Counted from the stretch's first letter, positions 7,564-17,321 are shown. The stretch is DNA of 64,000 nt from VXYL01 sp965199915 (GCA_965199915.1 OZ241348.1:3348001-3412000), one strand, 5' to 3'. Notes: generated from the letters alone by a model not told the origin. Made by a program: numbers and translations.

Positions 7564-8736
7564 TCACTCGACAGGCCGAGTGTGGCGCCACGGCAAGAGC
7601 GCCAGTATGCGCTCTCGGTTGACGCGCAGACCGTCAGCGCTCGGCCGGATCAGATCCAGCGCCCGCAAAGCGTCCACATCGCGCGCCAGCGTGCGCCGCG
7701 AAACGCTCGCGTAGGCGCGCGCCACCTCGGTGTTCAGGTTCGGCAACGCATCCAAGGTCACGGTGCCGGGGAGCGACGACAGCGCCAAGGCGAGGGCGCG
7801 ACGGCGCCGGTCGGTTGCGCTGCGGGCGTGACGGAAACGCTCGTGAACGAAGTGCGTCCACGCCACCTCCCACTGGTGCTGTCGAATCACGTTCAGCTGT
7901 TCGCCCAAGCCGTCCACGAAGCCGCCCAAGGCGTAGGTGACGAAACCAAAGATGCCGTCGCCGCCGGACTGGCTGGCCCGGGCGAGCTGTCGGTAGTAGT
8001 CGGTCCGCGTCTGGTTGTAGTGGTTGCTCAGCAGATGGCAGGCCGGTTGCGGCAGGCCTGCCTCCAGCAGGATGGCCAACTCCAACAATCGGCCCGTGCG
8101 CCCGTTGCCGTCTCCGAACGGGTGGATCCACACGAAGTAGACGTGGGCGAAGATCGCCTTGAGGATGGCGAACGCGGGCTCGTCCGGCAGCGCAAGACCG
8201 TTCAGCGTGTCGCACAGCCGCTCTAGCAGAAACCGCGCGTCCCGCCCCTCCGGGCAGCGATAGCGGCCCACCGACACGTTCACGGTCCGCACTTGGCCGG
8301 GCGCCACATGTTCGTCCACCGCCAAATCGCGCAACACGGAAGCGTTCATGCCCTCCAAGGTTTCCACGGTCAGTGGGACGTGGCCATCGGCCTCCAATTG
8401 CGCCACCAGCACGTTGCAAGCGCCAACGATGTTGTCAAGTTCGCGTTTCAGATATTGCCGCGACGGTGGCAGTTCCAAGGTGCCGGCCACCGCTGCACGG
8501 GCTTCCTCCTCGGTCAGCGTGTTGCCTTCGATGGCGGTGGTGGCCAAGGCGCCCTTCGCGAGATAGAGCTGATGAATCTCCTTGGACACGTCCGGCGCCA
8601 AAGGGGCGGCCGCGATGTGGCGACAGTCCGCCGCCGCTCCGCCGAGTGCCAGCCAGTCCGTGTGGCGCAGGCGGCGCAGGTCGAACCGAAAGGTCAGCCA
8701 CGGATGTGTGCGCTCGTATGGCCGCGTGTTTGTCAT
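7564..8736 (-). CDS. Fic family protein, self-inhibited class II type
   Basis: Fic proteins usually transfer AMP from ATP to target proteins. This 390-residue protein has the complete active-site motif HPFGDGNGRTGR at residues 205-216, with catalytic His205. It also has an N-terminal inhibitory motif of the (S/T)xxxE(G/N) form at residues 66-71 (TTAIEG), which places it among class II Fic proteins that block themselves. A Fic_N-like domain precedes the core, and a winged-helix segment (RRTLARDVDALRALDLI) ends the protein. No separate antitoxin gene is visible. The upstream region (8737-8888) is noticeably AT-rich and may hold its promoter. Its biological target is unknown. Confidence 0.88.
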   Translation of the reverse strand: MTNTRPYERTHPWLTFRFDLRRLRHTDWLALGGAAADCRHIAAAPLAPDVSKEIHQLYLAKGALATTAIEGNTLTEEEARAAVAGTLELPPSRQYLKRELDNIVGACNVLVAQLEADGHVPLTVETLEGMNASVLRDLAVDEHVAPGQVRTVNVSVGRYRCPEGRDARFLLERLCDTLNGLALPDEPAFAILKAIFAHVYFVWIHPFGDGNGRTGRLLELAILLEAGLPQPACHLLSNHYNQTRTDYYRQLARASQSGGDGIFGFVTYALGGFVDGLGEQLNVIRQHQWEVAWTHFVHERFRHARSATDRRRRALALALSSLPGTVTLDALPNLNTEVARAYASVSRRTLARDVDALRALDLIRPSADGLRVNRERILALLPWRHTRPVE

Positions 8737-8888
8737 AATGATGGACTGCCTATTTGACGCAATTACGCATTGATTTTACCTAATTCATTCCATATTTGGC
8801 TACTACTTTGTCACTACTTCTGTCACGCATGTTGGCGTGATTGTTGTCTTGGTCTGGATCACCCTCCCGCTATCGACTTGCCGGCGCG

Positions 8889-10985
8889 CTACACGCCCGC
8901 GTACTCCACATCCCCGTGTGCCCAGGTTTCGACGATGGCGCGGGCGTTGGCGTCGTCCGCGGCCAAGAGCTGGTCGCCCACGCGCACCGCTTTGGGCACC
9001 AAGGCCCGGTCGGCGGCGAGATCCGCCAGCTTGAAGGTCTGCTCGCCGGTTTGCCGCGTGCCCAACACCTCGCCTGGGCCGCGCAGCTCCAAGTCCTTCT
9101 CCGCGATGACGAAGCCGTCGTTGGTCGCCCGCAACACCCGCAGACGCTCGCGGGCAACCGCCGAGACGGGCGGCTGGTAGAGCAGAATGCAGACGCTCTC
9201 GCCGCCGCCGCGGCCAACCCGCCCACGCAATTGGTGCAGCTGGGCGAGGCCGAGACGTTCGGCGTTGTCGACAACCATCAACGTCGCGTTCGGCACGTCC
9301 ACGCCCACCTCGATCACCGTCGTGGCCACCAGCACATCCACCTCGCCGGCCTTGAACGACGCCATCACCGCGGCCTTCTCGTTCGCCGACAGGCGTCCGT
9401 GGGCCAACCCGAAACGCAGCGCCGGCAGCGCCGCGCGGAGGGCTTGGAAGGTGCTCTCGGCGGCGTGTCGCGGGTCTTCCTCGTCCTCTTCGATCAATGT
9501 GCAGACCCAGTAGGCTTGGCCGCCCGCGGCGCAGGCGCGCTCCACCTGGCGCACCACGTCCTCGCGCCGCGCCATGCTCGCCACGCGGGTTTTCACCGGA
9601 TGGCGGCCGGGGGGGAGCTCGTCGATGGTGGAAACGTCCATGTCCGCGTACAAGGCCATCGTCAGCGTGCGCGGAATGGGCGTGGCGGTCATCACCAGCT
9701 GGTGCGGCAGGTGCTCGCCTTCGCTGCGATCGCGCAGCAGCAGGCGTTGGTGGACGCCAAACCGGTGCTGCTCGTCCACCACGGCGAGCGCCATGTCGCG
9801 GAATGCCACCCCCGCTTGGAACAGCGCGTGCGTGCCCACCACCACCAAGTCGCGCCCTTCGCGCGCCGCCTCCAGCCGCGCGCGGCGTTCCGGCGCGCTT
9901 TGCCGGCCCGTGAGGAGCCCAACGCCGATGCCAAGGGGCGAAAGCCACGCGCTCAAGGTCTCGAAATGCTGCTCCGCGAGGATCTCCGTGGGCGCCATGA
10001 GCGCGGTCTGCCGGCCATGCTCGGCCACGCGCACCGCCGCGAATGCGGCCACCACCGTTTTGCCGGCGCCGACGTCGCCTTGCAGCAGCCGCATCATCGG
10101 CTTGCCGGCGGCAAGGTCGCGCAACACCTCGGCGGTCACCCGGGCTTGCGCTTTCGTCAACCGGAATCCGAGCCGTTCAAGCAGCACGCGGCCGAGCTGC
10201 CGGCGCGAGGGCAGCGACACCGCCGGCGCCGCGAGGGTGATCGCCCGCCGCGTCTTCATCGTCAGGTAGTGCCCCACCAGTTCGTCGAGCGCGACGCGCG
10301 CCTTGGCCGCCTTCATCTTGTCCCCGTCCGGCGGCGGCGCGTGCAGGAAGGCCACGGCGTCGTAGAGGCAGGGGAACGCGCCATCCTCCATGCGGCTGAA
10401 AACCGCCGGGTCGCAACGCGCCAACGCCGCGTGGATCCAACCGGCAAGGCGGGGCGACGTCAGCCCGTGCGTCAGACGGTACACGGGCGTCAATTCCGCG
10501 GTTGGCGGCGGCGGCTCTTGCGGATGCAGACGGTATTCCGGGTGAATCATCTCGAGGCCGTGCGGCCCGGAGCGCACCTCGCCGAAGCACCGCATCCAGT
10601 GGCCGACGCGCATCGCCTGGCGTTGCTGGGCGCCGAAATGGAACAAACGCACGGTGAGCCGCCGCCCGCTGCCGTCCTCAAGCGTGGCGCGCAGCGACCG
10701 CCGCCGCCCGTGGGCGATGTCCGACGCCGTGATCTCGGCGGTCACCAGGCACTCCGCGCCCACCGACAACTCCGCGATCGGCGCCGAACGGCTGCGATCT
10801 TGATAGCGGGACGGCAGGTGCAGGATCAAGTCCAGCAGTGTGCGAACGCCAAGCCGCTCCAACTTCTCCGCCGCGCCCGGACCGATGCCGGACAACGCCG
10901 TGACCGGACTGCGCGGTGGCAGGAAGGCGCCCGCGCCGGTTGGCGTTTCCGCCTGTCGCTCCACCCTTCCCGTCGCTTCCACCAA
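8889..10985 (-). CDS. recG: ATP-dependent DNA helicase RecG
   Basis: RecG remodels stalled replication forks and branch-migrates recombination intermediates. The 698-residue protein has the usual length and layout. A helix-hairpin-helix-like entry (LSGIGPGAAEKLERLGVRTL) near residues 31-50 leads into the wedge/OB domain. Helicase motif I GDVGAGKT follows at 303-310, the DEQH box at 404-407 (VVDEQHRFGVHQR), then the TATPIPRTL motif and QLHQLRGRVGRG near the C-terminus. It lies about 30 bp downstream of spoT in the same orientation, a common gammaproteobacterial arrangement. Confidence 0.96.
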   Translation of the reverse strand: MVEATGRVERQAETPTGAGAFLPPRSPVTALSGIGPGAAEKLERLGVRTLLDLILHLPSRYQDRSRSAPIAELSVGAECLVTAEITASDIAHGRRRSLRATLEDGSGRRLTVRLFHFGAQQRQAMRVGHWMRCFGEVRSGPHGLEMIHPEYRLHPQEPPPPTAELTPVYRLTHGLTSPRLAGWIHAALARCDPAVFSRMEDGAFPCLYDAVAFLHAPPPDGDKMKAAKARVALDELVGHYLTMKTRRAITLAAPAVSLPSRRQLGRVLLERLGFRLTKAQARVTAEVLRDLAAGKPMMRLLQGDVGAGKTVVAAFAAVRVAEHGRQTALMAPTEILAEQHFETLSAWLSPLGIGVGLLTGRQSAPERRARLEAAREGRDLVVVGTHALFQAGVAFRDMALAVVDEQHRFGVHQRLLLRDRSEGEHLPHQLVMTATPIPRTLTMALYADMDVSTIDELPPGRHPVKTRVASMARREDVVRQVERACAAGGQAYWVCTLIEEDEEDPRHAAESTFQALRAALPALRFGLAHGRLSANEKAAVMASFKAGEVDVLVATTVIEVGVDVPNATLMVVDNAERLGLAQLHQLRGRVGRGGGESVCILLYQPPVSAVARERLRVLRATNDGFVIAEKDLELRGPGEVLGTRQTGEQTFKLADLAADRALVPKAVRVGDQLLAADDANARAIVETWAHGDVEYAGV

Positions 10986-11015
10986 AACGCCGCGGGAATG
11001 CCCGCGCCAAGGCGC

Positions 11016-13427
11016 TTACTGTACGGGCCGATCCACGCGCTGCACGCTGGGAATGGCGAGCAGCCGCTGGCGCACGCGGGCGAGGTGGACGCGATCGGTC
11101 ACGGACAGGCCGAGGCGCACCGTGTGGAGATCGCCCGACCGCTCGTCCACGTTGATGTTGTCGATGCCGGCGTCCACGGCGTTCACCACGGTGGCCATCG
11201 CCGCGACCGCCCCTTTCGACTGGTTCATCGTGATGACGAGGGTGGTGTCGAAGTAGCCCTCGGTGCGGGCCCAGCGCGTTTGGATGATGTCGCGCGGATT
11301 GCGGCGGCGCAGCACTTCGACGTTGTTGCACGTCTCCACATGCACGACCAAGCCGCGCCCCGGCGTCATGTGGCCCACCGCTTGGTCGCCCGGCACCGGC
11401 CCGCAGCAGCGGGCGTAGGTGATGACCACGCCGTCGCCACCGCCGATGGCCACCGGGCCGTCCCGTTCGATGTCCACCGCCTCGTACTCCGGGTTGTCCG
11501 CCACGAGCAGGCGCTGCGCCACGGTGTAGGCCATCAGATTGCCGATGCCGATGTCCGCCAGCAGATCGTCCAGCTTGCGCACGCCGAAGTCGCGGAACAC
11601 ACCGCGCAAACGGCGAAAATCCAACGCTTGGATGGACGTGCCGGCGTGGGCGAGGGAACGGTTCAGCAACCGCCGCCCAAAGCGCACGGATTCGGAGCGT
11701 TGTTGCGACTTCAGCGCGTGGCGGATGGCCGACCGCGCCCGGCTGGAGACCGCGAAAGTGAGCCACTGCGGCGTGGGCCGGGCGTCCGGCGCGGTGATGA
11801 TCTCCACGGTTTGGCCGGATTCCAACGGCTTCGACAACGGCGCCAGCGCCCGATCCACGCGGCAGGCCACGCAATGGTTGCCGATGTCCGTGTGTACCGC
11901 GTAGGCGAAGTCCACGGGAGACGCGCCCTTCGGCAATTCGAGAATGTCGCCTTGCGGCGTGAAGACGTACACATCGTCTGGGAAAAGGTCGATCTTGAGG
12001 CTCTCGATGAACTCCAGCGAATTGCCGGCGCGCCGTTGCAAGTCCAGCAGACCGGCGACCCAGCGCCGCGCCCGCGCATGGCTGCCGTGCGCCGCTTGGT
12101 CGTTCTGGTGGAGCCAAGCGCCGGCGATGCCGTTCTCGGCGATGGTGTCCATTTGGCGCGTGAGGATGTGTACCTCTATCGCCGCTCCGTGCCCGCCGAT
12201 CACCTCCGTGTGCAGCGATTGATAGCCGTTCGCTTTGGGAATCGCGATGTAGTCTTTGAAGCGGGCGGCCACCGGCTTGTACAAATTGTGGATGACGCCG
12301 AGGGCGCGGTAGCAGGTGTCGGCGCGGTCCACCACCACCCGGAACAGGAACACGTCCATGATGTTGGCGAAGGACTGCCGCTGCACTTTCATCTTCTCGT
12401 ATATCGAATAGAGGTGGCGCCAACGCGGCGTGACGGTGGCGTCGATGCCCTCCCGCCGGAGATTCGCGTCGATGGCGCGCTGCAAATCCGCGCGTCGGGA
12501 TTCGCGCTGCCGGCGCGCCCGCGCCGCGGCGCTGTCGATGCGGTCGGCGCGCAATGGATACAGCGCTTGGAAGGCGAGATCCTCGAACTCCACCCGCACC
12601 GCGTTCATGCCCAGACGGTTGGCGATGGGCGCGTAGAAGTCCAGCGTCTCGCGCGCGATCTGGCGGCGGCGTTCCGGCGGCAGCACGCCGATGGTGCGCA
12701 TGTTGTGCAGGCGGTCCGCCAACTTCACCAGCACCACGCGCAAATCCCGCGCCATCGCCATCGCCATCTTCTGAAAGTTCTCCGCTTGGGCTTCGGCGCG
12801 GGACTTGAAGATGGTCTCCAGCTTGGAGACGCCGTCGACGATTTCCGCCACCTCGATGCCAAAGGTCTTGGCCAGGGAATCCTTGGTGACGTCCGTGTCT
12901 TCCAACACGTCGTGCATCACCGCGGCCATGATGGATTGGTGGTCCATGCGCATGGATGCGAGGATGCTGGCCACGGCGAGAGGGTGGGTGATGTACTGAT
13001 GCCCGGTGCGCCGATATTGGCCGATGTGGGCGGCCTCGGCGAACCGATAGGCGCGTTCGACGGCATCAACCTCCCCTGCCGGCAGATAGCCTTGCAGGCT
13101 CTTGACCAAGTCTTCAACGGTGGCGGGAACGGCCGTCTGCGGCGCTGTGGCGCGGGCGCGCAGTTGCGATTGGAAGTAACCTTCCGGTGACCGGCCCTGC
13201 GACTGGCCGTCCGGCCTCGCGGCTTTGGCGGTGTGGACCGCCTCTTCAGGCCGGGGCGCTATCGTTGATGGGCTGCGCTTGCGCTCCGGCGCATTGGCGC
13301 GAGACGCGAAACCGTCGCCACTGGCTGGAGAGTGCGGCGCGGCGCTCGCCGCGCCCTCGACCGCCGCCGCCGGTTCGCGCCGGCCGTTGGCGACGGTGGG
13401 AGGCTCAGTCGAAGTCGTCTCGTTCAT
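11016..13427 (-). CDS. spoT: bifunctional (p)ppGpp synthetase/hydrolase
   Basis: SpoT makes and degrades the stringent-response alarmone (p)ppGpp. From the ATG at 13427 the protein has 803 residues. After an unusual low-complexity extension of about 100 residues comes the hydrolase HD domain, with an intact HDVLEDT (His172, Asp173), so hydrolase activity is expected. The synthetase domain has HLYSIYEKM, FRVVVDRADTCY and KDYIAIPKANGYQSLHT. A TGS domain (DLFPDDVYVFTPQGDI) and a C-terminal ACT domain complete it. The start overlaps the rpoZ stop by 23 bp; the frame stays open to 13508. The order gmk-rpoZ-spoT-recG matches other gammaproteobacteria. Confidence 0.95.
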   Translation of the reverse strand: MNETTSTEPPTVANGRREPAAAVEGAASAAPHSPASGDGFASRANAPERKRSPSTIAPRPEEAVHTAKAARPDGQSQGRSPEGYFQSQLRARATAPQTAVPATVEDLVKSLQGYLPAGEVDAVERAYRFAEAAHIGQYRRTGHQYITHPLAVASILASMRMDHQSIMAAVMHDVLEDTDVTKDSLAKTFGIEVAEIVDGVSKLETIFKSRAEAQAENFQKMAMAMARDLRVVLVKLADRLHNMRTIGVLPPERRRQIARETLDFYAPIANRLGMNAVRVEFEDLAFQALYPLRADRIDSAAARARRQRESRRADLQRAIDANLRREGIDATVTPRWRHLYSIYEKMKVQRQSFANIMDVFLFRVVVDRADTCYRALGVIHNLYKPVAARFKDYIAIPKANGYQSLHTEVIGGHGAAIEVHILTRQMDTIAENGIAGAWLHQNDQAAHGSHARARRWVAGLLDLQRRAGNSLEFIESLKIDLFPDDVYVFTPQGDILELPKGASPVDFAYAVHTDIGNHCVACRVDRALAPLSKPLESGQTVEIITAPDARPTPQWLTFAVSSRARSAIRHALKSQQRSESVRFGRRLLNRSLAHAGTSIQALDFRRLRGVFRDFGVRKLDDLLADIGIGNLMAYTVAQRLLVADNPEYEAVDIERDGPVAIGGGDGVVITYARCCGPVPGDQAVGHMTPGRGLVVHVETCNNVEVLRRRNPRDIIQTRWARTEGYFDTTLVITMNQSKGAVAAMATVVNAVDAGIDNINVDERSGDLHTVRLGLSVTDRVHLARVRQRLLAIPSVQRVDRPVQ

Positions 13428-13686
13428 CTCCCAAGTCGCCGAACCCGATGGGCACCACGGTGGGCTGCTCCTCCTCAAGCGGGATTTCGGAGGCTTCGAG
13501 CAGTTCATCGGTGATCAGGCCGTCCGCGATTTCGCGCAACGCAAGCACCGTACACTTGTCGTCTTCCTCCTCCAACAACGCCTCGGCGCCGCGGTGGAGC
13601 TGTCGGGCGCGCCGACTCGCGCGCATCACCAGCTCGAAGCGGTTGTCGACGTGGAGCAGACAATCTTCAACGGTCACTCGGGCCAT
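13405..13686 (-). CDS. rpoZ: RNA polymerase omega subunit
   Basis: The 93-residue protein begins MARVTVEDCLLHVDNRFEL and continues with a basic segment (RASRRARQL) and LALREIADG. This is the conserved omega-subunit pattern that clamps the beta-prime subunit during RNA polymerase assembly. The acidic C-terminal tail is longer and more acidic than usual. It sits between gmk and spoT, its standard place, and overlaps the spoT start. Confidence 0.93.
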   Translation of the reverse strand: MARVTVEDCLLHVDNRFELVMRASRRARQLHRGAEALLEEEDDKCTVLALREIADGLITDELLEASEIPLEEEQPTVVPIGFGDLGDERDDFD

Positions 13687-13743
13687 GGCGTTTGGGCTCG
13701 GCTGTTCAAGGAACGAACGGGCAACTCTACACCGGCGCGCCGA

Positions 13744-14394
13744 TCAAGACAACAACTCGGCGAGCAGGGCCGAGTGATCGGGGCTTGGCGGCGTCTCGCC
13801 GGCGCGGGACGCCGCCACGATGCGCCGCAGCGCGCGGAGCGCCAGCTGGAAATCGTCGTTCACCACCAAGTGGTCGAATTCGCGGTAGTGCGAGATGTCC
13901 TCCACCGCTTGGGCGGTGCGTTTCGCTATCACTTCCGCGGCGTCTTGTCCGCGTCCCCGCAACCGCTCGGCGAGGGCCGCGCGACAGGGCGGCAGGACGA
14001 AGATCGCCACCGAGCGCGGCCAACGCTCGCGCACCTGCCGAGCGCCCTGCCAGTCGATTTCCAAGATCACGTCGCGGCCGGCGCGGAGCGCCTCGCGCAC
14101 CGTCTTGTCCGAGGTGCCGTAGCTGTGCCCGAAAACCGTCGCCCACTCCAAGAACTCGCCGGCGACGCGCATGGCCTCGAACTCCGCCGCGCCCACGAAG
14201 TGGTAGTGGACGCCGTCGCGCTCGGCCGCGCGGCGCGGTCGCGTGGTGTGCGAAACGGAGACGCGAAGTGAGGAATCACTTTTCACCAAGGCGCTGATCA
14301 AGCTGGTTTTTCCAGCACCGGACGGCGCGGAAATCACAAACAGGTTGCGCTTCTGAGGCACCGACTTCGCGCCAATGGAGGCGTGCGCTGGCAA
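13744..14394 (-). CDS. gmk: guanylate kinase
   Basis: Gmk phosphorylates GMP to GDP. The P-loop SAPSGAGKT lies near residues 23-31, followed by the GMP-binding segment SVSHTTRPRRAAERDGVHYHF and LEIDWQGARQV. The length (216 residues) is normal. I start at the TTG at 14394 because an AGAGGG ribosome binding site sits 5 bp upstream, just after the yicC stop (14401); an in-frame GTG about 11 codons later is the alternative. It lies between yicC and rpoZ. Confidence 0.95.
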   Translation of the reverse strand: MPAHASIGAKSVPQKRNLFVISAPSGAGKTSLISALVKSDSSLRVSVSHTTRPRRAAERDGVHYHFVGAAEFEAMRVAGEFLEWATVFGHSYGTSDKTVREALRAGRDVILEIDWQGARQVRERWPRSVAIFVLPPCRAALAERLRGRGQDAAEVIAKRTAQAVEDISHYREFDHLVVNDDFQLALRALRRIVAASRAGETPPSPDHSALLAELLS

Positions 14395-14400
14395 CGCCCT

Positions 14401-15255
14401 CTATTCCAAGTTCTGCACTTGCTCGCGCACCTGCTCAACCGCCACCTTGAGGTCGACCGCCAACGCGGCCGTCTCCGGCAACGGCGCCTTGGCCGCGAGC
14501 GTGTTCGCCTCGCGCCCGAGCTCTTGCATGAGAAAATCCAACCGTCGGCCGCACGGCTGGTCGCCGGCCACGGACGCCCGCGCCGCGGCGATGTGCATGT
14601 CCAGCCGGTCGAGCTCTTCCGTGGCGTCGCCGCGCTGCACCAGCAGCGCCACCTCTTGCTCCAAACGGTCCGCGTCCACCCGCACCGGCAAGTCGCGCAG
14701 CTTCGCGCGCAATCGATCCCGCAACTGCGTCCCTTGTCCCAAGACGAGGCAGCGCACACGGCCGCCGATGCGGGCCAGTTCGGCGAGTTTCGCAACCACC
14801 ACGCGGCGGATGTGCTCGCCTTCACTGCGACGGTGCGCCACCAGGTCGTCCAAGGCGGCGCGGTACCCCGCCACCGCCGCTTCTCTACAGTCGCCCAAAG
14901 CCCGTTCGTCCGTAGTCAGCACGCCCGGCCAGCGCAACGCCTCCAAGGCGTCCACTGTGGCATCGGGAACGTGGCTGCGGACTTCGGCGACCGCGGCCAG
15001 AAGAAGTTGGAGGCCCTCTGGGTGTACGCGCGGCAGCGACGCGCCGGCGTCCGCCAGCCGCATGGCGGCGTCCACCTTGCCCCGCCGCAGGCGCGCCGTC
15101 GTCATCTCGCGCAGCGTGCGCTCCAAGTCGCGCAGCGGTTCCGGCAAGCGAAAGCCCAGCTCCAAGTAGCGATGGTTCACGGACTTGATCTCCCACTCCA
15201 CCAAGTCGCCACCGCCGCGGCCGAATGCGGTCATGCTCGCCACCATCACCGCCAT
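14401..15255 (-). CDS. yicC: YicC family protein (predicted endoribonuclease)
   Basis: The protein begins with the family signature SMTAFGRG, followed by WEIKSVNHRYLELGFRLPE. It ends with the conserved block GRRLDFLMQELGREANTL and LKVAVEQVREQVQNLE, and is about 281-284 residues long. YicC proteins are now regarded as endoribonucleases involved in small-RNA turnover. Two close start codons compete (15255 and 15246). The first lies inside a TATAAT sequence (15259-15254) that resembles a -10 box, so 15246 may be the real start. yicC normally stands divergent from rph; here 5.6 kb of other genes separate them. Confidence 0.9.
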   Translation of the reverse strand: MAVMVASMTAFGRGGGDLVEWEIKSVNHRYLELGFRLPEPLRDLERTLREMTTARLRRGKVDAAMRLADAGASLPRVHPEGLQLLLAAVAEVRSHVPDATVDALEALRWPGVLTTDERALGDCREAAVAGYRAALDDLVAHRRSEGEHIRRVVVAKLAELARIGGRVRCLVLGQGTQLRDRLRAKLRDLPVRVDADRLEQEVALLVQRGDATEELDRLDMHIAAARASVAGDQPCGRRLDFLMQELGREANTLAAKAPLPETAALAVDLKVAVEQVREQVQNLE

Positions 15256-15445
15256 TATAGGGTGCGCCCCGGCGGATCGTAGGGTGCCTCGTCGGGCACT
15301 GGTGGTGGGAGCACGCGGACATGATGCGCGAGGTCGCGTGGGCCGGGTTCCGGGAGGCGTTCGGCGGACAAGGCGGCGCGAATGTGGACCCGCAGGCCAG
15401 GTGGTATGGTTGAGGCGAGCTGAACCCGCACAGGAGGTGAAACCA

Positions 15446-15592
15446 ATGGCTGAGCAGCAGGCGGTGAACACGCCGGTGCTGGTGGTGTTCGCGGAAAAAG
15501 GGAAGTACGTTGCCGTGTTGTCGGACATGGACAGGGGCGGCCCGCTTCCACCGCCGGAAACCAACACGACCAACACGGAGACTTCCCAATGA
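15446..15592 (+). CDS. 48-residue small protein coupled to the LRR gene
   Basis: A strong ribosome binding site (AGGAGGTGA, 15433-15441) precedes the ATG at 15446. The product begins MAEQQAVNTPVLVVFAEKGK and ends in a Pro/Thr/Asn-rich tail. Its stop overlaps the ATG of the leucine-rich-repeat gene (ATGA, 15589-15592), so the two are translationally coupled. It has no signal peptide and no recognised family. It may be a real small protein or a leader that opens translation of the next gene. Confidence 0.55.
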   Translation: MAEQQAVNTPVLVVFAEKGKYVAVLSDMDRGGPLPPPETNTTNTETSQ

Positions 15593-17057
15593 GAACCATC
15601 GCCATCATCGCCACGCTGCTGTTGTCGGCGGCAAGCCAAGCCGACAACATATGCGACCGAACGCCGGAAGTGCAGCAAGCAATCATGGATGCGAATGACG
15701 TCGACGAGTGCTACTACGTGACGCTTGCGCGTGTTGATCGATTGAACATTGCATCGAAGGGATTGACGGCGTTGCAGGCGGGTGATTTCGATGGCTTGAC
15801 CAGCCTGCGGGTGCTGCTCTTGAACGGGAACCAGTTGACGAGCTTGCCGGAAGGGGTGTTCGACGGCCTGACCAGCCTGCAGACGCTGTCCTTGAGCGCG
15901 AACCAGTTGACAGACTGAACACGCTGTCCTTGCGCGAGAACCAGTTGACGGCGTTGCCGGAAGACGTGTTCGATGGCTTGGATGTATTGAGAACTCTGGA
16001 ATTACAAAACAACCAGTTGACGAGCTTGGCGGAAGACGTGTTCGATGGGCTGGATGTACTGGGCAGGCTGGACTTGAGCGGGAACCAGTTGACGAGCCTG
16101 CCGGAAGGCTTGTTCGATGGGCTGATCCGCTTGGAATATCTGTTCTTGCACGAGAACCACCTTGTGGGATTGACCCGAGACGACCCGTTGTTTGCGGCGT
16201 TCTCTAGCGAAGTGGTCATTTGGTTGCACCGTCAAACCGAGGCGGACGACGAACAGACCGATGGGGACGACGGACAGACCGATGGGGACGGACAGACCGA
16301 TGGGGACGACGGACAGACCGATGACCCGCCGCCGTCGTCGTCGCCATCGTCGCGCCTTGCCGCCGCCGTGCCATTGTTGCTGTCGGCTTCCAACACAAGG
16401 CAGGGTTTCGTTCGCATCGTCAACGAAGGCGAATCCGGCAGCGTTCGAGTCTTCGCGGTGGACGATGGCGGGAACGCGCCCAATCCGTTTGAGTTTCGAT
16501 TGGGCGCAAGGCAAGACTTCCACTTCACGTCCAATGACCTTGAGAACGGAAACGCCGACAAGAGCATGAAAGGCGTGGGAACCCCTGTCGGCGATTGGAG
16601 ATTGGACGTGGAAACCGCCTTGACGGTGCGGGTGATGTCTTTCGTTCGCCACGGCGACGGGTTCCTCACCGCCATGCACGATGTCTTGTCGAGAACCGAC
16701 GATGGACGGCTTGCGGCGTACACGTTCAACCCCGGCAGGAACCTGAACCAGGCTAGCAGTCTGCGCCTTGTGAACACTGGCGAGAACGATGCGGACGTGA
16801 GCATTGAGGGCGTTGACAGCAGCGGGAACACCGCCGGGCCGGTGACCTTGACCTTGCCGGCGGGCGAGAGTCGCACTTTCTCGGCGGCAGACCTTGAGAG
16901 CGGGGCGAACGGCTTGACCGGATCGCTCGGCGAAGGCGCGGGGAAGTGGCGCTTGCTCATAACCGCCGGGAATTCGGTTGTCGGCATGAGCCTGCTTGAA
17001 TCCGCCAGCGGGCACTTGACCAACATATCGACGGCGGGAGTCGCAGGCGGCCAGTAG
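15589..17057 (+). pseudogene. secreted leucine-rich-repeat protein gene, frameshifted
   Basis: The first segment (15589-15918) encodes a signal peptide (IAIIATLLLSAASQA) and two to three 24-residue leucine-rich repeats of the type LTSLPEGVFDGLTSLQTL. It ends at a TGA in the middle of a repeat. The second segment (15930-17057, another frame) continues with the same repeats, then an Asp/Thr-rich linker, then the two-part RQGFVRI / GDWRLD module also found at 1253-2113. One repeat unit is 38 bp instead of 72 bp, so a 34-bp out-of-frame deletion explains the break. As read, only a 109-residue secreted fragment would be made. It may be a true pseudogene, a phase-variable state, or a consensus error. 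Confidence 0.8.
16243..16326 (+). repeat. 18/21-bp tandem repeats encoding a GDDGQTD linker
   Basis: Units of the form GGGGACGACGGACAGACCGAT (one shortened by 3 bp) occur four times in a row. They encode an acidic linker between the leucine-rich repeats and the C-terminal module. All unit lengths are multiples of three, so copy-number change would keep the frame. Confidence 0.8.
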
Positions 17058-17084
17058 GCGGCCGTTGAACCGGCGAAGCCCTCC

Positions 17085-17321
17085 GTGAACGCGGAAGCCG
17101 CGCTCGCGGAGGTCGACGCGGGGCTGCGGTGGGTGGTGGGGGACTGCGCGGACGCGTTGCGGATGGCGGGAGACCTGCCGGGCACGCTGGAGCTCGCGGG
17201 CGCGGTCAAGACCATAACGCGGAGGATGGGACCGCGCCTTTGCAAGCTGGCGGATGAGGTGGAGGTCCGCGAACTCGCGTGGAGGGCGCGGAAGGCGTGG
17301 CCTACGGCGCCTGCGCCGTAA
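17085..17321 (+). CDS. small hypothetical protein (doubtful)
   Basis: A GTG-started frame of 78 codons encodes a helical, Ala/Arg-rich product (LPGTLELAGAVKTITRRMG, ELAWRARKAW). It has no recognisable family and no clear ribosome binding site. It could be a real small gene, a remnant, or chance coding in GC-rich DNA. The rest of the 17058-17530 interval contains a hairpin near 17456-17472 (GCGCCC TCA CGGGCGC) and otherwise nothing I can name. Confidence 0.3.
   Translation: MNAEAALAEVDAGLRWVVGDCADALRMAGDLPGTLELAGAVKTITRRMGPRLCKLADEVEVRELAWRARKAWPTAPAP

Noticed and set aside
8841..13190. A 1449-codon plus-strand open frame opposite recG and spoT
   Set aside because: It is the antisense shadow of two certain genes in GC-rich DNA. 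It is His/Arg/Gln-rich with no domain, and the opposite strand explains every base.
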